Shown: positions 1-7,001 of the stretch, in pieces
How positions within the stretch are numbered: position 1 is the first letter of the stretch
Layout: the number at the start of each line of letters is the position of its first letter
Assembly (NCBI GenBank): GCA_036644995.1
Contig: JAVXOZ010000042.1
Coordinates: 1 to 13,595 of the forward strand
Length of the DNA stretch: 13,595 nucleotides
Source of the DNA: Cryptoclostridium sp036644995
Lineage (GTDB): Bacteria; Bacillota; Dehalobacteriia; UBA7702
Direction of reading: 5' to 3'
Notes under the pieces: model-generated
Seen by the model: only the letters and a program-made list of their open reading frames with translations
Told to the model about the DNA's origin: nothing
Database searches by the model: none
Position numbers and translations under genes: made by a program

Positions 1-169
1 GGATAGGTGTGTTTAATCTGATTTTGGTTTTATGGCAAAAAGTGTGGGGTTTTCTTAGTGAAAATACTCCAAACTTAGTGAAAGTGCCAAATGTGGAAAA
101 AAGCAAAAATTTTGGATTTTGGTTTTTGTTTGGGCTTTAATCTAAGCTGCTTTTTAAAAGTAAAAATTA

Positions 170-595
170 TCAGCCGATGGCAAAGGTCAGTTGGGCTTTA
201 ACCGCTATTTTGCCGTTCACTTTGGCAACTGCCTCGCCAATGCCCATGGCACCACGCTGTTGGGTCATCACGCATTCCAGCTCCAGCACATCACCGGGGA
301 CTACTTTTTGTTTAAAACGGCAGTTTTTTATGCCACCAAAAAAAGCCACTTTATCTTTATTTTCAGGTAGGGAAAGCATGGCAACGGTGCCTACCTGTGC
401 CAATGCTTCCACAATGAGAACTCCCGGCATAATGTGCATATTAGGGAAGTGCCCACAAAACTGCATTTCGTTGGCGGATACGCATTTTATACCTTTTGCC
501 CATTTTCCCGGTTCGTAATCGGTTATTTTATCCACCAATAAAAAAGGATAACGGTGGGGTATGATTTCTTGAATTTCATTTGAATTTAATTCCAT
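170..595 (-). CDS. fabZ: 3-hydroxyacyl-ACP dehydratase FabZ
   Basis: A cytoplasmic hot-dog fold enzyme that removes water from 3-hydroxyacyl-ACP to give trans-2-enoyl-ACP in each elongation cycle. At 141 residues it has the usual family length. The HRYPFLLVD motif (residues 14-22) and the active-site stretch with GHFP at 48-51, MPG at 56-58 and EALAQ at 63-67 are present; the predicted catalytic pair is His49 and Glu63. The usual proline of the GHFPxxPxMPG loop is replaced by His54. The start is supported by AGGAG at 605-601, five bases before the ATG. It is the last gene of the operon, separated from fabF by 278 nt holding a palindromic repeat, so it may be transcribed less than, or separately from, the genes before it. 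FabA and FabN are related, but length and motifs favour FabZ. Confidence 0.95.
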   Translation of the reverse strand: MELNSNEIQEIIPHRYPFLLVDKITDYEPGKWAKGIKCVSANEMQFCGHFPNMHIMPGVLIVEALAQVGTVAMLSLPENKDKVAFFGGIKNCRFKQKVVPGDVLELECVMTQQRGAMGIGEAVAKVNGKIAVKAQLTFAIG

Positions 596-873
596 TTTTT
601 CTCCTATAAATAAGGTTTAAATATAATTTCAGTATAGATGTAAAATAAGCCATAATGTTTATACAGGCTGTACATAAAGCCTGATATTCGGCAAACTCCC
701 TTCCCATCCACTGCTTATGTATATTTAGGTACATAAGCAGTCGATGTACAGGGAGTTTTACCGAATCTAAGTCTTTCTTCACAGTCTGGCATCTTGTCAA
801 ACAACTATGTTTTTTGAGAATCTGTTTATATACAGCGGTGCAAGGGTGTATTATTTTTATTGCATCGCTAATT
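596..873. other. fabF-fabZ intergenic region
   Basis: These 278 nt contain the 123-bp palindromic repeat at 665-787, the fabZ ribosome binding site, and between the repeat and fabF a weaker inverted repeat (arms 835-843 and 860-868, 8 of 9 matching). On the minus strand no U-run follows that hairpin, so it is not a convincing terminator. A small open frame crosses the repeat but has no family resemblance or good start context. I see no strong internal promoter for fabZ. Confidence 0.6.
665..787. repeat. 123-bp nested palindromic repeat, copy A
   Basis: The outer arms (665-700 and about 751-787) are imperfect inverted repeats: the left arm begins AGGCTGTACATAAAG and contains ATTCGGCAAACTCCC, and the right arm contains GGGAGTTTTACCGAAT and ends CACAGTCT. 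In the centre lies a perfect 12-bp stem, 710-721 (ACTGCTTATGTA) with 730-741, around an 8-base loop. Copy B at 13422-13545 shares 32 of 36 bases in the left arm and 33 of 35 in the right, in the same orientation, while the centre differs. No protein is encoded and no clear target-site duplication is visible. This fits a non-autonomous, MITE-like or REP-like family, but structured RNA is also possible. Confidence 0.85.
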
Positions 874-2109
874 TTAGAATTTTTTAAAAACTATGGTGGC
901 ATTGTGCCCACCAAAACCCAAAGAATTGGACATGGCATATTTTATATCTGCATTTCTGCCTTGATTGGGTACTATATCCAAATCGCAATCAGGGTCAAAA
1001 TCGCAGTAGTTTACCGTGGCAGGCACAAAGCCCTCTTTTAAGGCGGTAACAGTAATAACCGCCTCCACACCGCCGCTGGCACCCAGCAAATGTCCGGTCA
1101 TAGATTTGGTGCTGCTTACCATAATATCTTTGGCATGGTTACCCAAGGCAATTTTTATTGCCCGTGTTTCACATTTGTCGTTCATTGGTGTGGCTGTGCC
1201 GTGGGCATTGATATAATCTATATCTTGGGGATTGATGTTGGCATCTGCCATGGCATTTATCATGCAGGCTGCGGCACCACTGCCATCTTCTGCCGGGGCT
1301 GTCATATGAAAGGCATCGCAGGTGGCTCCGTAGCCCACAATTTCCCCTAAGATATCCGCACCCCGTGCCATGGCGTGTTGATATTCTTCCAATACTAAAA
1401 TCCCTGCACCTTCACCCATTACAAAGCCGCTTCTGTTTTTATCAAAGGGGATAGAGGCTTTTTTGGGGTCACTTTCGGTGCTTAAAGCGTGTAATGATGT
1501 AAAACCGCCAATGCCCAAAGGGGTTATGCAGCTTTCTGTACCACCGCAAACCATAATTTCCCCGTAGCCATCCCGAATATGGCGAAAGCTATCCCCAATG
1601 GCATTGGTGCCGCTGGCACAAGCCGTAACCACACAGGTACACATACCTTTTAAACCGTATTTAATGGCAATGGTGCCCGGTGCAATGTTGGATATTGCCA
1701 TGGGGATAAAGAGGGGAGATACTCTATCAAAGCCCTTATCCAATCCACGTTGGTGCTCCTGCTCGATGATATCTAAGCCCCCAATACCCGAGGACACAAT
1801 TACACCGCAGCGACCTTTATCTTCATTATCAAAATCCAAAGCACTTTGGTCAATGGCTTCTTTAGCCGCAATAAGTGCAAGTTGGGTAAAACGGTCTAAT
1901 TTGCGGCTTTCCTTTTTATCAATAAAATCCGCTATATTAAGGTCTTTAATTTCCCCTGCCAAGGTTACTTTTTGCTTTGATGTATCGTAATTTGTTATTT
2001 TAGCAATGCCACAGCTGTTTTGGCGTATGCTTTGCTGCATTTTTGCCGTTGAATTGCCTATGGGGTTAAGGGTTCCCATCCCTGTGATAACTACACGTCG
2101 TTTTTCCAT
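874..2109 (-). CDS. fabF: beta-ketoacyl-ACP synthase II (FabF)
   Basis: A thiolase-fold condensing enzyme that joins malonyl-ACP to the growing acyl-ACP, extending the chain by two carbons. Its 411 residues are typical of FabF. The catalytic cysteine is Cys164 in TACASGTNA; the histidines are His303 in NAHGTATP and His340 in MTGHLLGASG, with Lys335 just before. The C-terminal SLGFGGHNA motif is also present. The start has a good AAAGGAG site that overlaps the fabG stop codon, ten bases separating the two genes, which indicates translational coupling. FabF, as opposed to FabB, is indicated by length and by the Cys-His-His set of condensing enzymes that act on ACP-bound chains. No separate fabB is seen, so this is probably the only elongating synthase in the cluster. 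Confidence 0.97.
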   Translation of the reverse strand: MEKRRVVITGMGTLNPIGNSTAKMQQSIRQNSCGIAKITNYDTSKQKVTLAGEIKDLNIADFIDKKESRKLDRFTQLALIAAKEAIDQSALDFDNEDKGRCGVIVSSGIGGLDIIEQEHQRGLDKGFDRVSPLFIPMAISNIAPGTIAIKYGLKGMCTCVVTACASGTNAIGDSFRHIRDGYGEIMVCGGTESCITPLGIGGFTSLHALSTESDPKKASIPFDKNRSGFVMGEGAGILVLEEYQHAMARGADILGEIVGYGATCDAFHMTAPAEDGSGAAACMINAMADANINPQDIDYINAHGTATPMNDKCETRAIKIALGNHAKDIMVSSTKSMTGHLLGASGGVEAVITVTALKEGFVPATVNYCDFDPDCDLDIVPNQGRNADIKYAMSNSLGFGGHNATIVFKKF

Positions 2110-2119
2110 ATTTTCTCCT

Positions 2120-2860
2120 TTACATTACCATGCCGCCATCAACACATAGCACCTGCCCTGTGATATATCTGCCGCCTACACCTGCTAAAAAAGCCACGGT
2201 ACGGGCAATATCACAGGGTTCTCCCAGTTTGCCCAAGGGTATGTTTTGGGTTAAGTTTTCCACAATATTTGCCGGTAAATCTTCGGTCATCTTAGTTTTT
2301 ATAAATCCCGGAGCAATGGCATTTACGGTGATGCCACGGCTTGCCATCTCCTTGGCTACGGTTTTGGTCATCCCAATTATCCCTGCTTTACTGGCGGCAT
2401 AATTGGTTTGTCCCGAATTGCCGCTTATTCCTACCACACTGCTGATATTAATTATTCTGCCGTATCGCTGTTTTAGCATAATGCGGTTTACCTGTTTCAT
2501 GCAGATAAAGGCACCTTTGAGATTGGTGTTTATTACCGCATCAAAATCATCTTCGCTCATGCGCATTAAAAGATTATCCTTGGTTATTCCTGCATTATTC
2601 ACCAAAATATCCACCCTGCCAAAGGTGTTCATGGTTTCTTTTACCATGGCTTCAACTTGGGCATTATCCGCAACATCGGCTTCAATGGCTATGGCTTTTA
2701 CTCCCATATTCTCGCATTCTGCCACCACGGAAAGAGCCTCATCTTTATTTCCTATATGATTTACCACAATATTGGCACCCAATGTTGATAGCTCTAAAGC
2801 TATGGCTCTGCCAATGCCCCGAGCTGCCCCTGTGATAATGGCAATTTGTCCTTTTAACAT
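2120..2860 (-). CDS. fabG: 3-oxoacyl-ACP reductase FabG
   Basis: A short-chain dehydrogenase that reduces 3-oxoacyl-ACP to (R)-3-hydroxyacyl-ACP with NADPH. Visible motifs are the nucleotide-binding TGAARGIG (10-17), NNAG (88-91), and the catalytic Asn113, Ser141, Tyr154 and Lys158 (YAASK). The 246 residues match the family. The ATG begins on the base after the fabD stop codon, and its AAGGAG site lies inside the end of fabD, so translation is coupled. Other short-chain dehydrogenases can look alike, but the location between fabD and fabF and the C-terminal GQVLCVDGGMVM make FabG the secure call. Confidence 0.97.
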   Translation of the reverse strand: MLKGQIAIITGAARGIGRAIALELSTLGANIVVNHIGNKDEALSVVAECENMGVKAIAIEADVADNAQVEAMVKETMNTFGRVDILVNNAGITKDNLLMRMSEDDFDAVINTNLKGAFICMKQVNRIMLKQRYGRIINISSVVGISGNSGQTNYAASKAGIIGMTKTVAKEMASRGITVNAIAPGFIKTKMTEDLPANIVENLTQNIPLGKLGEPCDIARTVAFLAGVGGRYITGQVLCVDGGMVM

Positions 2861-3793
2861 TTAATTATCTCCTTTAAAAACATTTAAAAGCTTTTCCAAG
2901 GTTGGGCAATCCTCCACGCTGTAAGTTGTGATATTTTTGCTGATTTTACGGATGAAAGATTTTAAGGTTTTTCCCGGCCCTATTTCGATGATGGTGTCAA
3001 TGCCCATGGCTTCCATATAGCTTATGCTGTCATCAAAATGTACAGGGGTTTGAACTTGGTTTTCCAAAAGTTGGGCTATGGTTTCCCCATTTCCCAAGGG
3101 TAGTGCTGTGGTGTTAAAAACCACGGGCAATTCCATGGGGGCAAAATCTATGGTTTTAAATTTTTCTGCCAATTTATCCCCTGCGGTTTTCATTAAAGAG
3201 GTATGAAAAGCACCGCTAACCGCCAAGGGTACGCATTTTTTGGCACCTTCAGCCATCAGCATTTGGGTGGCTTTTTCCACGGCTTCTTTTTCACCGCCGA
3301 TGACCATTTGCCCCGGGCAGTTAAAATTTGCTATTTCCACCACGCCAAATTTGCTGTTTTCGGCGCAGATTTTTTCCAAGGTTTCTTTTTCTGCTCCCAG
3401 CACTGCCACCATGGCACAATGTATGTCTTTTACCGCATCTGCCATTACCTTACCCCTAAAAGCTGCCAATTCCACAGCTTTTTGGGGAGAAAAAACCCCT
3501 GCACAACTAAGTGCGGAATATTCCCCCAAGCTTAAACCTGCGGCGATTTTGGGCACTATACCAAATTCTTTTAAGGTGGCGGTAAGGCTCACCGCAAAAG
3601 CCACCATGGCAGGCTGGGTATTTTGGGTAAGGGATAATTCCTTTTCCTCTGCCTCAAAGCAAAGGCGTTTAAGATTGCTATCTACATCCACAGCATCAAA
3701 AGTTTTTTTAAAAATGGGATATTTTTCATAAAGGTCAGTGCCCATCTCAGGGTGTTGACTGCCCTGACCTGCAAATACAAAGGCTAAATTCAT
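2861..3793 (-). CDS. fabD: malonyl-CoA:ACP transacylase FabD
   Basis: Moves the malonyl group from CoA to the ACP phosphopantetheine arm, supplying the extender unit to FabH and FabF. The 310-residue protein shows the N-terminal GQGSQ (9-13), the nucleophile elbow GLSLGEY with Ser88, Arg113 (carboxylate-binding arginine position) and catalytic His197 in GAFHTSL. The elbow has Leu where many homologues have His (GHSxGE); I believe this variant also occurs in other Bacillota. The start overlaps the upstream stop by one base (TAATG) with GGAGGA just before, so it is translationally coupled to the FabX-like gene. Confidence 0.96.
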   Translation of the reverse strand: MNLAFVFAGQGSQHPEMGTDLYEKYPIFKKTFDAVDVDSNLKRLCFEAEEKELSLTQNTQPAMVAFAVSLTATLKEFGIVPKIAAGLSLGEYSALSCAGVFSPQKAVELAAFRGKVMADAVKDIHCAMVAVLGAEKETLEKICAENSKFGVVEIANFNCPGQMVIGGEKEAVEKATQMLMAEGAKKCVPLAVSGAFHTSLMKTAGDKLAEKFKTIDFAPMELPVVFNTTALPLGNGETIAQLLENQVQTPVHFDDSISYMEAMGIDTIIEIGPGKTLKSFIRKISKNITTYSVEDCPTLEKLLNVFKGDN

Positions 3794-4854
3794 TATTTAT
3801 TCCTCCATTGGGGTAATAATTCATCGAGAACTTCAGGGACTGTGGTTATTTTATCCAGCTTATAAGCATTGGCTCCGCAAAAAAACAAGCCTTTTTCGTA
3901 ATCTCCCAAAGCCGCACCGATTAAAGCTTCGGTAATGCAGTAAGGGGATTTTCCTGTATCACAGGGTACTAAGCAATTAATGCACTTTTTTGGTGCAATT
4001 CTGCCTTGGGCTTCCACATTTTGCATTAAAGGTGTCCATAATGCTCTCCCGGGCATACCTGCAGGACTTTTTACAATGCGGATATCTTCTTTTTTGGCGG
4101 TTAAAAATGCCTGCTTGTAGCCTTCTGCGGCATCGCATTCTATGGTGGGGATAAATTTTGTGGCAATTTGCACACCTGCTGCACCCATTTGGATAAATTT
4201 TTCTATTTCCTCGGCATTATCTATGCCACCTGCCACAAATACGGGAATTTCTGTATTGTATTTTTCTGCATACACTTCAATTGCCTTTAAAACAGCAGGT
4301 AAAAGTGTTTCCAGTGGTTCTGTGGTGCCATTTTTAAGGGCATCTTCCCCAAAACCCAAATGCCCACCTGCCAGAGAGCCTTCTAAAACCATAAAATCAG
4401 GTATTCTTTGGTATCTTCTGTCCCACATTTTACAGATGGTACCTGCGGCTTTGGCACTGCTTATCACCGGGGCAATGGCGGCATTGCTATCCCCTGCCAG
4501 CTCAGGCAATTTGGTGGGTAGCCCTGCACCGGAAATTATGCAATCTATATCGGCTTCAATGGCAGCTTGTACCATCTGGGGATATTGCACCGTTGCCACC
4601 ATGGCATTGATGGCTATCAGCCCATTGCCACAGGCTATATCTTGGGCTTTTTTAATTTCTTTTTTTAGTGCCCGTACATTGGCGGCCAAAGGGTTTTGCC
4701 AAAAATCAGGCTCTTTAAAGCCAATATCCGCAGTGGAAATTACACCCATGCCACCGCATTTTCCCACCTTGCCTGCGAGATTCCCCAAGGATATTCCAAC
4801 CCCCATACCACCTTGGATAAGGGGTAAAGAGAGGTGCTTATTTTTGATATTCAT
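3793..4854 (-). CDS. FabX-like FMN/Fe-S acyl-ACP dehydrogenase/isomerase (NMO superfamily)
   Basis: A 353-residue TIM-barrel flavoprotein of the nitronate monooxygenase/FabK superfamily. Visible features are QGGMGVGIS (14-22), GAGLPTKLPE (109-118), PVISSAKA (129-136), LAGGHLGF with His165 at the FabK active-site position, and VAGGI (207-211) plus QIATKF (229-234), which fit FMN phosphate binding. Unlike FabK it has a C-terminal cysteine set, Cys291, Cys294, Cys298 and Cys306 (C-x2-C-x3-C-x7-C), followed by a GLFFCGANAYKLDKI segment. From memory, both this cluster and the blocks above match Helicobacter pylori FabX, an FMN and [4Fe-4S] enzyme that makes cis-3-decenoyl-ACP for unsaturated fatty acids. 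Position right after fabK (5-nt gap) and overlapping fabD supports an acyl-ACP substrate. Family membership is strong; the exact reaction is inference. A second enoyl reductase or a nitronate monooxygenase is the alternative. Confidence 0.75.
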   Translation of the reverse strand: MNIKNKHLSLPLIQGGMGVGISLGNLAGKVGKCGGMGVISTADIGFKEPDFWQNPLAANVRALKKEIKKAQDIACGNGLIAINAMVATVQYPQMVQAAIEADIDCIISGAGLPTKLPELAGDSNAAIAPVISSAKAAGTICKMWDRRYQRIPDFMVLEGSLAGGHLGFGEDALKNGTTEPLETLLPAVLKAIEVYAEKYNTEIPVFVAGGIDNAEEIEKFIQMGAAGVQIATKFIPTIECDAAEGYKQAFLTAKKEDIRIVKSPAGMPGRALWTPLMQNVEAQGRIAPKKCINCLVPCDTGKSPYCITEALIGAALGDYEKGLFFCGANAYKLDKITTVPEVLDELLPQWRNK

Positions 4855-4859
4855 TTTGG

Positions 4860-5789
4860 TTACTCCATTCTCAAATTTTTAAGAGTAGTTTCACATTCAC
4901 TGCACATTTCCCTGAAAATTTGTGCCAAGGGTTTAATTTCTTTTAGTTGACCCACAACCTGACCTGCCATTAAAGAACCCATTTGCACATCGCCTTCTAC
5001 TACGGCTTTTTTTAAAGAGCCTAAGGTGTATTTTTCCAGTTCCATTCTGTCTATATCTGTTTTTTCCAATTTTACATATTCCCGAGCCATTTTATTTTTG
5101 ATGATACGGGCAGGAATCCCTGCTATGCGACCTGTTACCACGGTATCGGAATCTCCTGCTTTTAACACCGCAGCTTTGTAGTTTTCATGGATGGGACATT
5201 CCTCTGCCACCAAAAGGCAGGTTCCCACCTGTACACCACAGGCACCCAAGGCAAAAGCGGCTAAAAGTTGTTTGCCACCGGCAATGCCACCTGCGGCTAT
5301 TACAGGAACATCCACCGCATCTACAATTTGGGGTACCAGTGTCATGGTGGTCATTTCCCCTACGTGTCCGCCGCTTTCTGTGCCTTCGGCTATTATGGCA
5401 TCTGCTCCTGCTTTAACCAGCCTTTTTGCCAAGGTAACACCTGCCACCACCGGGATAACTTTAATTCCCGCTTCTTTCCACATGGGAATGTATTTTCCGG
5501 GATTACCTGCTCCTGTGGTTACAACTGCTATTTTTTCATCGGCTACCAGTTGGGCAATTTCATCGGCATTGGGATTTAGAAGCATAATATTTACCCCAAA
5601 AGGTTTATCCGTTAATTCTTTGCATTTTTTTATGTGCTCCCGTAATGTTTCGGTTTCCATTCCTGCGGCACCAATAATGCCCAATGCTCCGGCATTGGCA
5701 ACGGCGGCGGCAAATTCACCTGTGGCAATATTCGCCATGCCACCTTGGATAATGGGGTATTTAATATTTAAAAATTCATTTAATTTCAT
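4860..5789 (-). CDS. fabK: enoyl-ACP reductase II (FabK)
   Basis: An FMN-dependent, NAD(P)H-using enoyl-ACP reductase that completes each elongation round by saturating trans-2-enoyl-ACP; Bacillota such as pneumococcus use it in place of FabI. At 309 residues it follows the pneumococcal FabK pattern: YPIIQGGMA (11-19), KPFGVNIMLLNP (62-73), VVTTGAGNP (89-97), VIPVV (111-115), EGTESGGHVG with the presumed catalytic His142, and the MAGQ motif near the C-terminus. It lacks the C-terminal cysteine cluster of the next gene. The start has AAGGAG close upstream (ATG at 5789-5787). It is preceded by a 282-nt gap with tandem repeats and followed after 5 nt by the FabX-like gene. FabK, unlike FabI, is expected to be triclosan-resistant. 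Confidence 0.94.
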   Translation of the reverse strand: MKLNEFLNIKYPIIQGGMANIATGEFAAAVANAGALGIIGAAGMETETLREHIKKCKELTDKPFGVNIMLLNPNADEIAQLVADEKIAVVTTGAGNPGKYIPMWKEAGIKVIPVVAGVTLAKRLVKAGADAIIAEGTESGGHVGEMTTMTLVPQIVDAVDVPVIAAGGIAGGKQLLAAFALGACGVQVGTCLLVAEECPIHENYKAAVLKAGDSDTVVTGRIAGIPARIIKNKMAREYVKLEKTDIDRMELEKYTLGSLKKAVVEGDVQMGSLMAGQVVGQLKEIKPLAQIFREMCSECETTLKNLRME

Positions 5790-6071
5790 TTTAACTCCTT
5801 GGATATTTTTAGTAAATATTGCCTGTGTTTTTAGGTTATGCCACCCTTACTCCCCACCAATAAAAAGTGTTTATTAAAGGGTGTAGATTTTAGGTTGGCG
5901 GTTTTAAGGGGGTTTTTGGGGTGTAGGTTTTAGGGCGATGGTTTTATGGGTGGTTTGAGGCGTAGATTTTAGGGCGGTATTTTTATGGGTGGTTTGAGGC
6001 GTAGATTTTAGATTGGTGGTTTTATGGGTGGTTTTGGGGCGTAGGTTTTAGGGCGATGGTTTTATAGTGCT
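5790..6071. other. fabH-fabK intergenic region
   Basis: These 282 nt carry the tandem array described separately (5881-6071) and, next to fabK, about 90 nt of unique AT-rich sequence with the fabK ribosome binding site. No open frame is supported and no clear terminator is present, so read-through from fabH into fabK is the simplest assumption. Confidence 0.6.
5881..6071. repeat. Tandem array of five 39-40 bp units between fabH and fabK
   Basis: Successive units start with GTAG at 5883, 5923, 5962, 6001 and 6041, giving spacings of 40, 39, 39 and 40. The plus-strand unit runs roughly as GTAGATTTTAGGGCGGTGG, then TTTTATGGGTGGTTTGAGGC. Units 2 to 4 are most alike, unit 1 is the most divergent, and unit 5 runs into the fabH stop codon. 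The plus strand is G-rich, so the operon transcript is C-rich here. There are no spacers between units, so it is not CRISPR. It looks like a minisatellite inserted or expanded inside an operon; copy number may vary between strains. Confidence 0.9.
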
Positions 6072-7001
6072 TTACCAAGTAATCAGTGTTGCACCCCAAG
6101 TAAGTCCTGCACCAAACCCCACGCAAATTATTTTATCGCCTTTTTTCAGTAAGGCTTTTTGGTTCATTTCATCCAAAGCCAAAGGTATGCTGGCACCTGA
6201 GGTATTGCCGCACTGGTTAAGGTTTACAAAAAATTTAGATGGTTCTATTGCCATTTTTTTATAAACGTGGGAAATTATCCGCAAATTTGCTTGGTGGCAA
6301 ACTATATGGTCTATTTCATCTATATTAAGGTGGGCTTTAGCTAAAATTTCCTCAATGCTTTGGGGTATTACCTCCACAGCAAATTTAAAAACCTCTTTGC
6401 CGTTCATGGCTAATTTGGGGTTTGCAATACTGGGGCAATAAAGGGCGGAGCGGCTGGCTCTGGTGCCCATGGTGTAACAGCTTTTGCCATTTTGCAAGCC
6501 CATAATTGCAGCACCTGCCCCATCTCCGAATAAAACGCAGGTGGTGCGGTCTGTAAAATCCAAAAAATTGCTAATTTTTTCACTGCCTATTACCAAGGCA
6601 TATTTTTCCGGATGCTGTAAAAGCAATCCCTCTGCAACCTCCATGGCGTAAATAAAACCACTGCAAGCAGCATTTATATCAAAGGACATAATGTTCGGCG
6701 GTAAGTTTAAGGCATTGTGCACCTCACAGCCTATGGCAGGGGTAAAATCATCAGGGGTAAAAGTAGCCACTATAACACAGCAAATATCTTCCTTGTTTAT
6801 TGCGGCTTTGGAAAATGCGGATTGGGCGGCTTTTATTGCCATATCGGTGTTGGTTTCATCTGTGGCAAAATGCCGAGATTCTATCCCTGTGCGGCTGGTT
6901 ATCCACTTATCATCGGTATCCAAGGTTTTGCTGAATTCATCATTGGTGATAATATGGGGTGGCAAATAACTCCCTGTTGAGAGTATTTTTAAAGATTTCA
7001 T
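6072..7001 (-). CDS. fabH: beta-ketoacyl-ACP synthase III (FabH)
   Basis: Starts fatty acid chains by condensing a short acyl-CoA with malonyl-ACP, giving the first 3-oxoacyl-ACP. The 309 residues are slightly short of the common 310-330. The Cys-His-Asn triad is complete: Cys113 in NAACSGF, His236 in HQAN and Asn266 in GNTSGAS. The GDGAGA loop (159-164) and C-terminal VGFGAGLTWG are also seen. Primer choice (acetyl or branched) cannot be read from the sequence alone. The ATG overlaps the accA stop codon as ATGA, with GAGGA upstream, so it is translationally coupled to accA. After it comes the tandem repeat array, which splits the acc-fabH block from the fabK-fabF block. Confidence 0.96.
   Translation of the reverse strand: MKSLKILSTGSYLPPHIITNDEFSKTLDTDDKWITSRTGIESRHFATDETNTDMAIKAAQSAFSKAAINKEDICCVIVATFTPDDFTPAIGCEVHNALNLPPNIMSFDINAACSGFIYAMEVAEGLLLQHPEKYALVIGSEKISNFLDFTDRTTCVLFGDGAGAAIMGLQNGKSCYTMGTRASRSALYCPSIANPKLAMNGKEVFKFAVEVIPQSIEEILAKAHLNIDEIDHIVCHQANLRIISHVYKKMAIEPSKFFVNLNQCGNTSGASIPLALDEMNQKALLKKGDKIICVGFGAGLTWGATLITW

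Noticed and set aside
1..169. Operon terminator or a downstream gene
   Set aside because: Only a short direct repeat of CTTAGTGAAA (54-63 and 74-83) and T-rich stretches are present; there is no stable hairpin followed by a U-run and no supported open frame.
576..800. Minus-strand open frame of 74 codons upstream of fabZ
   Set aside because: It overlaps the fabZ start and runs through the palindromic repeat; it is a by-product of the repeat.
835..868. Terminator after fabF
   Set aside because: The 9-bp inverted repeat has a 16-nt loop and one mismatch on the minus strand, and no U-run follows.
3793..4854. Simple duplicate of fabK
   Set aside because: It is about 44 residues longer, has a distinct N-terminal region and a C-terminal four-cysteine cluster that is absent from the adjacent FabK, so it is a different subfamily.
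4142..4882. Plus-strand open frame of 246 codons
   Set aside because: It is antisense to the FabX-like gene over nearly its full length, has no family resemblance, and the minus-strand frame has strong conserved motifs and a coupled ribosome binding site.
5191..5877. Plus-strand open frame of 228 codons
   Set aside because: Antisense to fabK; composition reflects the complement of a coding strand, and no start context or motif supports it.
5881..5990. G-quadruplex on the plus strand
   Set aside because: G-runs exist, but several loops would be 11-12 nt, so a stable quadruplex is not convincing.
5881..6071. CRISPR array
   Set aside because: Units are contiguous without spacers and there are no cas genes nearby.
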